Source: a virus. Taken from it: a DNA stretch of 22,748 nt. The stretch is taken from the IMG/VR virus record IMGVR_UViG_3300027754_002436, positions 1-22,748 of that record. The stretch is one strand, 5' to 3'. A program made the position numbers and the translations under genes. Below, piece by piece: positions 6,335 through 14,866 of this stretch; the stretch's first letter is position 1; every line of letters begins with the position of its first letter. The notes under the pieces are model-generated. The model was not told the origin of the DNA, did no database searches, and saw only the letters and a list, made by a program, of their open reading frames with translations.

Positions 6335-6360
6335 GGTTTTGTCAATCGTACCACAAAACC
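6335..6360. promoter_or_regulatory. Inverted repeat just upstream of the phosphoesterase gene
   Basis: GGTTTTGT (6335-6342) and ACAAAACC (6353-6360) are exact reverse complements, 10 bases apart, 13 bases upstream of the start codon and directly before its AGGAGGG site. It lies in the 56-base gap between the HNH and phosphoesterase genes. It may be an operator or a leader hairpin controlling access to the ribosome-binding site. No U-tract follows, so it is not a classical terminator. Confidence 0.35.
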
Positions 6361-6377
6361 AAGGAGTTATTTTGTCA

Positions 6378-6815
6378 TTAGGAAAGTTTTTTTTGCATAT
6401 TTATTCTTTTAGAAAAATCACGCTTTTGCGTATGAGGTTTAGTATTTTTAACATTTTCCCTCATCTTATCTCTCTGCTTCATATTAGGTTTTCTACCTTC
6501 CATATGAAGAGCACTATGTTCTTTATGAGTACAAAGAAAAAAGTTTTCAACTCTATTATCGACCTTAATCTCATTTATATGATGAACAGTTTCCCAAGGC
6601 TGAAGATAGCGACCAAGATAGGTTTCCATTACGAGCCTGTGCTCATAAACATAACCACGAATATTTCTAGGATGATCTGGTAACAGTATTCTTACATAAC
6701 CTTTATCATCAATATACTTACCGCCAGCAAAGTTAGGATTATTAGAACCACCATTATTTTTAGGTGTCCATTTTATATCTTTTCTTTTAGAAGCTAACTC
6801 TCTTCTAGCGTGCAA
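6378..6815 (-). CDS. HNH homing-type endonuclease
   Basis: A 145-residue protein of the phage HNH family. A GYVRILLPDHP strand region (about 39-49) leads into YVYEHRLVMETYLGR and then VHHINEIKVDNRVENFFLC (about 78-96), which supplies the His-His/Asn/His metal-binding catalytic centre; HKEHSALH closes it. The C-terminal third is basic, with a KQRDKMREN element like the DNA-binding repeats found in homing endonucleases. Such genes are selfish elements that nick genomes lacking them. The only available start is TTG, two bases after the stop of the minor tail gene, with no clear ribosome-binding site, so it is probably poorly translated or relies on re-initiation. The catalytic block looks intact. 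Its insertion at the boundary between the tail and middle genes fits a mobile intergenic gene. Confidence 0.85.
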   Translation of the reverse strand: MHARRELASKRKDIKWTPKNNGGSNNPNFAGGKYIDDKGYVRILLPDHPRNIRGYVYEHRLVMETYLGRYLQPWETVHHINEIKVDNRVENFFLCTHKEHSALHMEGRKPNMKQRDKMRENVKNTKPHTQKRDFSKRINMQKKLS

Positions 6816-6817
6816 AT

Positions 6818-7492
6818 CTAGGCACCGCCGACATCTTCAACATAAATTTGTACAGGCGAACTAGCAGACCCTTCAATTCTCCAAGCAGGAGCATTATTAG
6901 TATTGGCACCAGCAGATCTAGATACTGTCAAGAAAAAAGTTTGATTATTTAGCGGTGTGCCAACGTTAGAAACTCCTACTACGCTATATGTACCACCAGC
7001 CATTTTGCTAAGGTACACATTGCTCTTTATTGCTTCATTAGAAATATTCGCGCTACCGTTTGCTACGTTTATAAAACTAAAAGTATGCGGTGTAAACTCC
7101 CAAGAACCAATTTTTGATCTGCCATTGTCTAATAGGTTTAAACCATTATATATATTTATAACATACTTTGAATCTTCGCACCCGGCATTTAACACAGAAA
7201 TTGTAGGAACATTGACAGTTACTTTATAATACCTATTTTCAAGAATATTTACTCGCTTATCAGAACCACCAGTACCAGTATCATCTTGTAAAAAAATAAC
7301 TTCGTTTTCTGTAAAGTTAGTATTAGCATATACTATTTGAGCAGTTGATTGATTAAATGACAACATGCCAAAAGGCTTGACATCAATAACATCTCTAACC
7401 TGCTCAATATTTGTAGACATCTGAGCAAGACGTGCGCTACTTAAAGGCGTTCCATCTGTCCAAGAAACAAAATTATAATTTTCGTAAGCCAT
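6818..7492 (-). CDS. Minor tail / fibre-associated protein
   Basis: A 224-residue protein beginning with a SWTDGTPLSSARLAQM segment (about 10-25). Similar openings (W/V-D-G-T-P-L-x-x-A-R-L) occur in phage minor tail proteins, where this helix appears to dock the protein to a tail partner. The rest is beta-rich, Asn- and Ser-rich and low in charge, as expected for an exposed trimeric or jellyroll-type structure. No enzyme motif, signal peptide or membrane segment is seen. ATG at 7492 has an AAGGAG site 4 bases upstream, and the gene begins 8 bases after the fibre gene ends. It is the last gene of the tail block. Exact role (fibre tip, fibre connector) cannot be set from sequence. Confidence 0.65.
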   Translation of the reverse strand: MAYENYNFVSWTDGTPLSSARLAQMSTNIEQVRDVIDVKPFGMLSFNQSTAQIVYANTNFTENEVIFLQDDTGTGGSDKRVNILENRYYKVTVNVPTISVLNAGCEDSKYVINIYNGLNLLDNGRSKIGSWEFTPHTFSFINVANGSANISNEAIKSNVYLSKMAGGTYSVVGVSNVGTPLNNQTFFLTVSRSAGANTNNAPAWRIEGSASSPVQIYVEDVGGA

Positions 7493-7500
7493 AATTCTCC

Positions 7501-9252
7501 TTAACTATTATACCCTAATTCACTTTCTAAGTGTTCAATTCTAGATTTAAGTTCCTTTATTGCAGCAACACAAACTGCGATTACACCAGGTTCAGACCAA
7601 TAATGAGGAATCCACTCATCAAGAGCATTAATAGCATGTTGTTTCTCATCCTCGCTCAAACCATCAATATCATTAGGCTTCCAGCAGGCTAATCTCGGAT
7701 TTACTTCAGCAACTTCTTCAGCAATAAAACCAAAATCTCTAATAAAAGGCCTTAAACTTGCTTCAAATTCAGTATCATTAGGTAAAGGTTTCCACTCAAA
7801 TGTAGATGGTTTTAATAAACTTATGATATCTAAACCATTATTAATTTCTTCAATATTTTTTTTCAAATTACGACTTGAAGCAACGTAACCAAGGTTTGTA
7901 AAACCAAAAGCATTTGCTGTCCCTGCAATTCGTGAAGCATTAGTTGTAACTGGTGTTCTTATAATTACATCGGTTGCAGTAAAATATGCACCTAAAACAC
8001 CAGCAGCTGCTATCCCCATTTGACCAGATGCTACCTGATATAGCCCCGTAGCCGTGTCGCCTACAAACCCAACGGCAGGAGAAGCCAGTGAACCACCAGT
8101 AACAGCAATTCTTTGCCCAACATCTAATATTTGACCACCGCCATAACCAGAAGTAAAATAAGCCTTGAACCCACTAGGGTCAAGAGTGTAAGTAATAACA
8201 GTATTACCACCAGTAACAGAACCACTGCCAACATTAATAGATTTACCAGAAGACATTGTGATATTACCATTACCAGTTATACTATTATTCAATGTAATAG
8301 TATTATTAATAATTGTTGCCCCAGCAACAGTCAAACCACCATTGACAGTAGTAGTGCTACCAGAAGTATTACCAATAGTAATAGTAGTACCTTTAACATT
8401 TAAATTTCCATCAACAGTAGTTCCGCTATTAACCTGCAAAGTACCTGCGATAGTAGTAGTACTTCCAACACCACCAACATTAATAGTTGTACCGCCAACC
8501 GTAAGATTACCAGAAATATTACTATTACTAGTAACATTCAAAGCACCAGAAATATTAGCAGTATTTGAGACAGTTAAAACACCAGCAACATTTGTTGCAC
8601 CAAGAGTAGAAATTGTTACAAGACCATTACCGACAGTAGTAGCACCATTTGATGACACTCTAAAAGGGGCACTGCCGAACGTTCTATGACCAATCCAAAG
8701 ATTGCCATCAGTATCAACTTGTAAAGAAGCGTTATCTGGACCGCCAATATCAAGCGATCCTCTAAAAGTACCAGAGCCAAAAGATACATCACCATTACTA
8801 AGCAAAGCCCAGCCAGTTAAATTATTAGCAGCGTACTGGGAACTTTGTACTACTTGAGCATTAAAAGTAATAGTATTAGCCAAATCTGAAGCAGTTATTG
8901 TACCAGTCTGGATCTCATTTGACGTAATAGTATTAGCAGCAATATTGTTAGCGGTAATTTCATTAGCACCAATATGGATTCCTCTAACCGAATTTTCTAG
9001 CAATTCAATCCCTGCTGGGGCAAGAACCTGTGTTGAAATAAAATTAGCAATATATTGATTAAACCTATTTAGATTATTGGTTCTAGCCGACTCCCTTGCG
9101 CGATCTTGACTGCCAGTTGTAATATCTGTACCAAAATCAAAAATACTGTACTTTGAAGTATCAATAATAGAAGACGTAACCCCGTCATGTTTATGACCAG
9201 ATGACCTAAAAAATGTTACTTTTGTTTCTGGGACTGGAGAAATATTAGACAT
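7501..9252 (-). CDS. Tail fibre with C-terminal S74 intramolecular chaperone
   Basis: The start is the ATG at 9252, which overlaps the upstream stop (TAATG) and has AAAGGTGG before it; an upstream in-frame start inside the neighbour is rejected. The 583-residue protein has an N-terminal tail-attachment region (about 1-95), a helix-to-strand zone with repeated N-x-I-x-A-N-x-I units (about 90-125), and a long Thr/Asn/Gly/Ser/Val repeat region (about 215-350) typical of a trimeric beta-helix shaft. From about 455 comes a peptidase S74 domain: SSRNLKKNI with Ser and Lys five apart, the usual self-cleavage dyad spacing, then DFGFIAEEVAEV, and a terminal coiled coil (AIKELKSRIEHLESEL). In this family the domain aids trimer folding and then cuts itself off. 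It is the likely host-recognition fibre. Confidence 0.88.
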   Translation of the reverse strand: MSNISPVPETKVTFFRSSGHKHDGVTSSIIDTSKYSIFDFGTDITTGSQDRARESARTNNLNRFNQYIANFISTQVLAPAGIELLENSVRGIHIGANEITANNIAANTITSNEIQTGTITASDLANTITFNAQVVQSSQYAANNLTGWALLSNGDVSFGSGTFRGSLDIGGPDNASLQVDTDGNLWIGHRTFGSAPFRVSSNGATTVGNGLVTISTLGATNVAGVLTVSNTANISGALNVTSNSNISGNLTVGGTTINVGGVGSTTTIAGTLQVNSGTTVDGNLNVKGTTITIGNTSGSTTTVNGGLTVAGATIINNTITLNNSITGNGNITMSSGKSINVGSGSVTGGNTVITYTLDPSGFKAYFTSGYGGGQILDVGQRIAVTGGSLASPAVGFVGDTATGLYQVASGQMGIAAAGVLGAYFTATDVIIRTPVTTNASRIAGTANAFGFTNLGYVASSRNLKKNIEEINNGLDIISLLKPSTFEWKPLPNDTEFEASLRPFIRDFGFIAEEVAEVNPRLACWKPNDIDGLSEDEKQHAINALDEWIPHYWSEPGVIAVCVAAIKELKSRIEHLESELGYNS

Positions 9253-12200
9253 TACACCACCTTTCTTAAAACCATTTGCTGTGTATATCCAGTTCCAACA
9301 CTTGTTGCAATAGATATCACCCAATAGTCACTATTAATTATATCAAATTGATCAAGTGTAGATATTCTAATTTTATCTCCGACTTGAATTTCAGGAATAA
9401 GAGTCGTTGTAACCTCAATAATTGGGATTGGTTCAGACAGCTTTTCAATAATAAAATCAGCAATAATCTGTGCCTGTACCGAATCTGTAATAAATGGGCT
9501 ATCAATAACAACTTCTTTTAGACCGTACTTTCTTCTATTTTCAGAGTTGTAGGCTTTTTGCTCAACAACTTGATTGCTACTATCTGTAATTTGTATTGGA
9601 ATTCCAGCTATTGAAGTAAAAGCCTGCTTAGAGGTCACAGGGTTAGTTCCTTCAGCAAAAACAATTGTATTAGCATCATTGGTATCAGAAGCAGATATAA
9701 TCAAATTGGCTTTAAATGGAGATGCTGACCAATGAAGAATATTTATCTGATCTGGCTCTTCAAACAAGATTCCTGTAATAAAAGGGTTCTTAACGTTTAT
9801 TGAAGGTATTTTATCGTATTCAAAATTAAAATATTTAACTTCTCTAACCTTTGAATTAGCATTGTGAGAAACAGCAGTTGTCCCTAAAACACCTCTTTCA
9901 ATAGATAAAAAGTTAAGATTATCTTTATTATTATATTTAATAATTTCATTATCAATAACAACATATCCAGATTTTGGAAATGGAACTAAATCAAAATTTG
10001 AAACAGAAATAGAGTTTGCACTATTTGACAAGTTGGCTGTTAGAGTTAAAACACCAAGAGTAGTGGGGTCTGGTGCTCTCCAGATTGGTTGAGTAGTAAG
10101 ATTATTTGATGCAACCCCAGAAATTTTAACAACAACACTATTAACCTGTAGCGTTTTTTGAATAGTCGCATCCATAATAAAATCATTATCAGATATTGTT
10201 TTTTGAACATTTGCATGCTGGCTTAAGGAGTTTTCAAACAAAGCATAATAATTTTCATATACAGCATTATCTTTTTCATCAATAAAAACTCTTCCAAGAT
10301 CAGCAAAAGATGTGTTTTGAATAATTTGATACACAGAGTCATTAATGCCATATAGGAAGGGGAACTTTTTAATCTCTTTTATCTGTGTTTCTTGATAACG
10401 CTTTAAAACATCAGCTGATGAAATAGGTTTGTTATATATAATAAATTCGTCAACATAAAGATTAATACCAGCATTGTTAATTGATGATGTAGGTTTAGCA
10501 GCACCACCATATGTGTGAGCATCAAACTCTCTTAAAGAAGACGATTGTTCAAATAAAACATTATCAAATTTAGTTGTCCAACCAGCAGTTAAGCCAGTAG
10601 TCCCTGATGTCAAAAATATTCTTGCTTTAGCAGCAGTTGCTGGGGCAGTCCCAAAAGCAGACCTTCTCACCCAGCCAGCAGCTGTGGATAAACTACCTTG
10701 CGAAGCACTGTTCACTTCAGATATATAAGCATTAGCGGATGTAAACCATTGAATCCCAATATAGATTGTTCTTGTAGAACCAGAAACATTACGGCAATAA
10801 GCGCTTAGATAATATGGCATATTTGGTGTAACAGTAATAAAATCATGTTGAGCCAAGTTGTAGTCTGTTGCGCTTGAAGTAACAAGAAGAGCGCCAGAGC
10901 CAGCATAAGGAGAAACAGTATTTCTACTTAATGTTGCACCACCACTGCCAAGCCAATAACTGGTGTCAACACTAAAATCTGGATTCAGAATTAAATTAGT
11001 CGGAGATGTAAAATATACACCTCTTCCACCAAATGTTAAATCATTTGTTCCAAAATCTGGTTCATATCCACTTGTTAAAGTAGCACTACCATGCTGCACT
11101 CCATCAACATAATACTTCAAAACATTATCAGAATAATCATAAGTAGTAATAACATGGTTCCAGCCAGTTGACTCTGGCATTGCTGTAGAGCTTGTAACAG
11201 TGCTAGTCGCTGTTGCACTATTTGAGGTGTTTAAAATTTTTAATTTAACGCCATGATTTGTTGAAGAAATATAAAAAAACTCAATACCAGCAGTTGATGA
11301 GCTATTTGACCAACTACTTATATACTCCCCAGAAGCGCCTAGACCGCCCTGTGGTGACTTGAATATGTACTCAATGGACCAATCACGGTTTGTATTAGTA
11401 GAATTTGATGTCACATCCCAAGAAGTGTCATAAGGTAGTCTAATAAAAGAATCAACCGTAGATCCGCCAGATATAGTATTAGACAAATAAACACTTTTAT
11501 CATCAGTATTCCAAGCCATAGAAGGACTGTTTGCAAAATTAACAAAAGTGCTAGGGATAGCATTATTCCTATGCCTATTTCTATTAGAGCCAGTAAACCC
11601 AGCATCTCTAGAACCAATACTATCCAAAACAACATTGGTTAACAATTCAGAAGACTCAATCGCGGTCCTAGCGGCCTCCTTAGTGAGATTAAGGTCAAAA
11701 GTATCTGTATTACCCGTATGATAAAATTCTAAACGAATTTTATATGGGATACCAGCAGTCCAACTATAAGTAGCTGAAGTATAAGTAGCAACTGTTACTG
11801 TGTACCACTGATCTAAAATTAAATTGTCATCAATATATAACCTATAACCACCCTCATCAATCTCAACACCGATTTCTTCATCTACAGCAGTGTCTATAGG
11901 TATAAAATAGCCGTCAAAAACACCTTGATAAAATTTATTATTTAAAGAAGCACTATCAGTGCTTAAATTATATGATACTAAATCAACACTAGATTTAACC
12001 CCAACATAAGATGGAGAAACTGATGACGATAACCCAAGAGCTTTGTCTAAATCAGACAAAACTTTTTCATTAGCATCTAGTTGAAGATCTTTAACAGTAT
12101 ATTCAAAACCAGATGCTGGTTGATAAACTCTATACCTCAACCCCGGATAAACATAAGAGTTGCCAGTGTTCTTAGTATCATCATTAAATTTTAGGTGCAG

Positions 12201-13634
12201 AACTGCATTGTTAACTGCCGGGCTATCTTGGAACCTATCAAACTTTATAATTTTATGATTGGGAAAATTACCGTAATACAATAAATCAGTTATTGCTTCT
12301 CCAACAGTGGAGTTATCTTTAAAAAATCCATTTTGAGGTATCTTGTCATTTAAAAATTTAAACCTATCTTGAAGAGATAGCGATACTGTCATGTCAGTAG
12401 TCGAAGAAGATATCTCTTCAATAAAAAATGTTCCAATATCTACATACTCAAATGGATCAAAAGTTATTACAGCACTAGCACTGTGGGCTGAGGCAGTTGT
12501 TCCAGCGTAACCACGCTCTGCAACCTCAAGACCCCAAGTATCACCACTTATAATAGTTTTTTTCTTAATAAGAATTTTTTCTTCAGAAAATAGATTTTTA
12601 TCTACAGTAACTAGATAATAGTTAGCCTCAAGATTTGTATTGGCAGTATCCCCGTAAGGAAATTCATTTAAGTTACTAACATAAATACTAGTAGCACTAC
12701 TGGAAATATTGGAAGTTAAATATGATTCAACAACATTGTCAGTAGACTCATAGGACTTCCACCCATAAGATATATTAACTTTAACATCTTTTTGCAAATA
12801 CTTCCCATAGTCGGAAGAAGTATTTAGAATGTTAAACTTTTTACTTGAATTATCAATGGTAATACTAGAAGAAGTTTGGGAAGTACCAGCTATTGGTAAA
12901 GATGTTTCATGTAGATCCCTGACACGATTTTCGTTAGTATACATAACATAATCAGAAATATCCAGTTGATAAATGGGAGATACAGACAGAATTCTTGCAT
13001 AGTCCTCTGGATTCTTAGTTGATACCACTGTTATCAATACTTTAGAGACATTGGTATGTGTAGAATCTAAGTTAATTATTTTTTCAAATTCATCATTATT
13101 TGTATCAAAAGATATTGTTTGACTAAGTAATGTTGTTAATTGATCATCAAGAACAGAAATTGTAAATGATTTAATTTGACCTAAATTTCTAGATGTAATA
13201 ACTTTAACTTTATTAATAGTAGTAGGTGTAAAAGCAATATCAACATAAGGATTAGTTACAAATAAACCACTAGCCTCACTTTTGCTATTAGACCACCATC
13301 CATACTTCAAATTATCAGTAGAATCACTAGGCATAGCTCTATACTTACCATTAGCAGTAATTACATTATCAAAATTATCCTTAGCATCGGTTACAGCCCA
13401 AGGAAAAGTTTCATATTCACCACTATTAACGACTTGTTCTTTAGTGAAATAACTACCCAAACGTAATGGTGGTCCAACAGAGTGAGCATCGTTAGTTGTG
13501 ACTACAACGTTAGTAAGATGCCTTGCGTCTTGGAAATCAATGATTACTCTTGGTTTAACAAATTGAGCATAAGAAGTAGCAGCAGATTTAAAAGAATTAC
13601 TAAGTTCTTTACCATTTACATCAATCGTCTGCAT
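9252..13634 (-). CDS. Large baseplate / receptor-binding protein with carbohydrate-binding-like domains
   Basis: A 1460-residue protein starting directly after the stop of the gene upstream, with AGAGG before its ATG. The N-terminal 220 residues look like a discoidin-type beta sandwich. Two ERGxxGTTAxxH motifs (about 372 and 1245) are typical of tail-tip proteins of actinobacteriophages. Between them lie a PA14-like domain (about 566-648, with EGGYRLYIDDNLILDQW), a LamG/concanavalin-like domain (about 752-872, with YVDGVQHGSATL), and a CBM4/9-like jellyroll (about 879-1032, opening NLILNPDFSVDTSYW). The C-terminal 150 residues contain a GDKIRIST element common in tail-hub proteins. It is probably the tail-tip protein that binds surface sugars; no peptidase or glycosidase centre is evident. 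Domain borders are by eye. Confidence 0.78.
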   Translation of the reverse strand: MQTIDVNGKELSNSFKSAATSYAQFVKPRVIIDFQDARHLTNVVVTTNDAHSVGPPLRLGSYFTKEQVVNSGEYETFPWAVTDAKDNFDNVITANGKYRAMPSDSTDNLKYGWWSNSKSEASGLFVTNPYVDIAFTPTTINKVKVITSRNLGQIKSFTISVLDDQLTTLLSQTISFDTNNDEFEKIINLDSTHTNVSKVLITVVSTKNPEDYARILSVSPIYQLDISDYVMYTNENRVRDLHETSLPIAGTSQTSSSITIDNSSKKFNILNTSSDYGKYLQKDVKVNISYGWKSYESTDNVVESYLTSNISSSATSIYVSNLNEFPYGDTANTNLEANYYLVTVDKNLFSEEKILIKKKTIISGDTWGLEVAERGYAGTTASAHSASAVITFDPFEYVDIGTFFIEEISSSTTDMTVSLSLQDRFKFLNDKIPQNGFFKDNSTVGEAITDLLYYGNFPNHKIIKFDRFQDSPAVNNAVLHLKFNDDTKNTGNSYVYPGLRYRVYQPASGFEYTVKDLQLDANEKVLSDLDKALGLSSSVSPSYVGVKSSVDLVSYNLSTDSASLNNKFYQGVFDGYFIPIDTAVDEEIGVEIDEGGYRLYIDDNLILDQWYTVTVATYTSATYSWTAGIPYKIRLEFYHTGNTDTFDLNLTKEAARTAIESSELLTNVVLDSIGSRDAGFTGSNRNRHRNNAIPSTFVNFANSPSMAWNTDDKSVYLSNTISGGSTVDSFIRLPYDTSWDVTSNSTNTNRDWSIEYIFKSPQGGLGASGEYISSWSNSSSTAGIEFFYISSTNHGVKLKILNTSNSATATSTVTSSTAMPESTGWNHVITTYDYSDNVLKYYVDGVQHGSATLTSGYEPDFGTNDLTFGGRGVYFTSPTNLILNPDFSVDTSYWLGSGGATLSRNTVSPYAGSGALLVTSSATDYNLAQHDFITVTPNMPYYLSAYCRNVSGSTRTIYIGIQWFTSANAYISEVNSASQGSLSTAAGWVRRSAFGTAPATAAKARIFLTSGTTGLTAGWTTKFDNVLFEQSSSLREFDAHTYGGAAKPTSSINNAGINLYVDEFIIYNKPISSADVLKRYQETQIKEIKKFPFLYGINDSVYQIIQNTSFADLGRVFIDEKDNAVYENYYALFENSLSQHANVQKTISDNDFIMDATIQKTLQVNSVVVKISGVASNNLTTQPIWRAPDPTTLGVLTLTANLSNSANSISVSNFDLVPFPKSGYVVIDNEIIKYNNKDNLNFLSIERGVLGTTAVSHNANSKVREVKYFNFEYDKIPSINVKNPFITGILFEEPDQINILHWSASPFKANLIISASDTNDANTIVFAEGTNPVTSKQAFTSIAGIPIQITDSSNQVVEQKAYNSENRRKYGLKEVVIDSPFITDSVQAQIIADFIIEKLSEPIPIIEVTTTLIPEIQVGDKIRISTLDQFDIINSDYWVISIATSVGTGYTQQMVLRKVV

Positions 13635-14471
13635 TTAAACCTCTTGCAACCCTAAAGAAAAGTCCCAGTAATACTCATCACTGTTCAAATCCCTTCTTAC
13701 TAGATTTTCATTAAAATCAGTTACTAATACATTATAACTTGTTTCAGTATGATTTGTAAGACCATTAGTATCCATTTCTCTTATTTTTAGAATATGTGAC
13801 GAAGGATCTAAAGCTATTTGCTTGATATAGTCCCTACTGGCATGTGAATCAACAGTGTTTTCTCTTTTGCCCGGAGCAAAAGACCATTGCAATGAAAAAG
13901 TTTTTTTGTTAGTACTTGTTTTAAAATACACACTTGATCTATTTGCCCAATTTTTATTCTGTGAATAGTTTGGTTGAGATACAATAGAAGTTTTTCTATT
14001 ATGCTCAGTCAACGGAATGCCATCTAATATAAAGAATGGTTTGATATCCCCAGAGTCCTCAACAAGGCCAGTTCTTAAAATATCTATTGAACTAATAAGA
14101 ATTTTTGAACTTGAAGATATATCAGATTGAATATTAACGTAATATCCAACAGTTGACAATGAAACAGTAACATTAGGAGTAATATTAATACTTGACGATG
14201 CATTAACAATTAAAGCTGCACCAGTTATAGAAACATTAGGCAATATTGATATGCCAGAAGAAATAGAATTAACAATTAAAGCTTCACTAGTTACTGATGA
14301 ATTAGATAATACATCTGATGATATAACATATCTATAAATATAAGCATTAGAAACAACACTAGTATTAACTAATATATCTGAACTAACACTAATAAAATCA
14401 TTAGTTGTAGAAAGGTCAAATCCAGAAGAATGAATAGATATACTATAATAAGTATCGTCATAACTACTCAT
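13635..14471 (-). CDS. Distal tail-type protein with N-terminal repeat block (paralogue of its neighbour)
   Basis: A 278-residue protein in two parts. Residues about 20-130 are Ser-, Ile- and Val-rich with four to five copies of a roughly 22-residue unit (S-x-x-I-x-x-N-x-S-V-x-x-x-A-x-I), likely stacked beta strands. Residues about 147-278 match the neighbouring 132-residue protein: both have TEHNR, an F-x-L-x-W-S strand, TVDS and a RD(Y/F)I helix in the same order. The shared domain is a probable tail-tip ring component. ATG overlaps the upstream TGA (ATGA) and is preceded by GGAGG. Duplication of the gene followed by gain of the repeat block is the simplest reading. I see no enzyme motif. 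Confidence 0.75.
   Translation of the reverse strand: MSSYDDTYYSISIHSSGFDLSTTNDFISVSSDILVNTSVVSNAYIYRYVISSDVLSNSSVTSEALIVNSISSGISILPNVSITGAALIVNASSSINITPNVTVSLSTVGYYVNIQSDISSSSKILISSIDILRTGLVEDSGDIKPFFILDGIPLTEHNRKTSIVSQPNYSQNKNWANRSSVYFKTSTNKKTFSLQWSFAPGKRENTVDSHASRDYIKQIALDPSSHILKIREMDTNGLTNHTETSYNVLVTDFNENLVRRDLNSDEYYWDFSLGLQEV
14203..14285 (-). repeat. 66-bp direct repeat coding for a 22-residue unit
   Basis: The stretch beginning TTAACAATTAAAGC occurs at 14203 and again at 14269, exactly 66 bases apart, followed each time by similar bases. It corresponds to the ALIVN part of the repeat unit in the distal tail-type protein. More degenerate copies continue toward 14400. The DNA identity suggests fairly recent in-frame duplication. 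Confidence 0.65.
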
Positions 14472-14866
14472 CCTATATCCTCCAAAGTTATAGATACATC
14501 ATAGTACCTACACTGACTTTGCAAAACATTTTTTAACATATCTTCATTATAAGATGATACAACACAAGTGTATTGTTCCCAATTATCTTTTGAATCTTCT
14601 TGAATTAAAAGAGTAACTAAAGAACCACTAGTAATAAGGGAGTGAATGAAATCACGACCAACTCTTGAATCAACAGTCTTATTTGCCTTATCTGGTAAAT
14701 ATGACCAACTTAAATTAAATACCCTTTTAGAAGGCTTATAGAATCTACGATTTGAACCAGAAGATAACTGCATATCAGTATTATCATAAGTGTTAATAAT
14801 ACTTATTCTTCTATTATGTTCAGTTATTTCAGTTCCATTAATTTTAACAAGTGCATTAAGAGACAT
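14468..14866 (-). CDS. Distal tail-type protein
   Basis: A 132-residue single-domain protein following the tape measure gene, the usual place for the distal tail protein that starts the tail tip. It shares its whole length with the C-terminal half of the next gene (TEHNR, F-x-L-x-WS, TVDS, RDFI). Beta-rich with no Cys pair, signal or membrane segment. Its ATG overlaps the tape measure stop (TAATG) with an AGAGG site upstream, and its own stop overlaps the next start (ATGA). Size is smaller than the classical Dit protein of Gram-positive phages (about 250 residues), closer to small tail-completion or tail-ring proteins. The assignment is by position and fold-like pattern. Confidence 0.7.
   Translation of the reverse strand: MSLNALVKINGTEITEHNRRISIINTYDNTDMQLSSGSNRRFYKPSKRVFNLSWSYLPDKANKTVDSRVGRDFIHSLITSGSLVTLLIQEDSKDNWEQYTCVVSSYNEDMLKNVLQSQCRYYDVSITLEDIG

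Noticed and set aside
6231-6683. 150-codon plus-strand frame across the HNH and phosphoesterase junction
   Set aside because: It lies opposite two genes with clear family motifs, has no domain pattern of its own and would be the only plus-strand gene.
8131-8689. Plus-strand frames and repetitive, CRISPR-like look within the fibre gene
   Set aside because: The repetition is from Thr/Asn/Val-rich fibre codons; there are no constant repeats with regular unique spacers.
9253-9324. Extended N-terminus of the fibre protein from an upstream start
   Set aside because: It would overlap the baseplate gene by 73 bases and its residues look like translated neighbour sequence; the ATG at 9252 has AAAGGTGG and a TAATG coupling.
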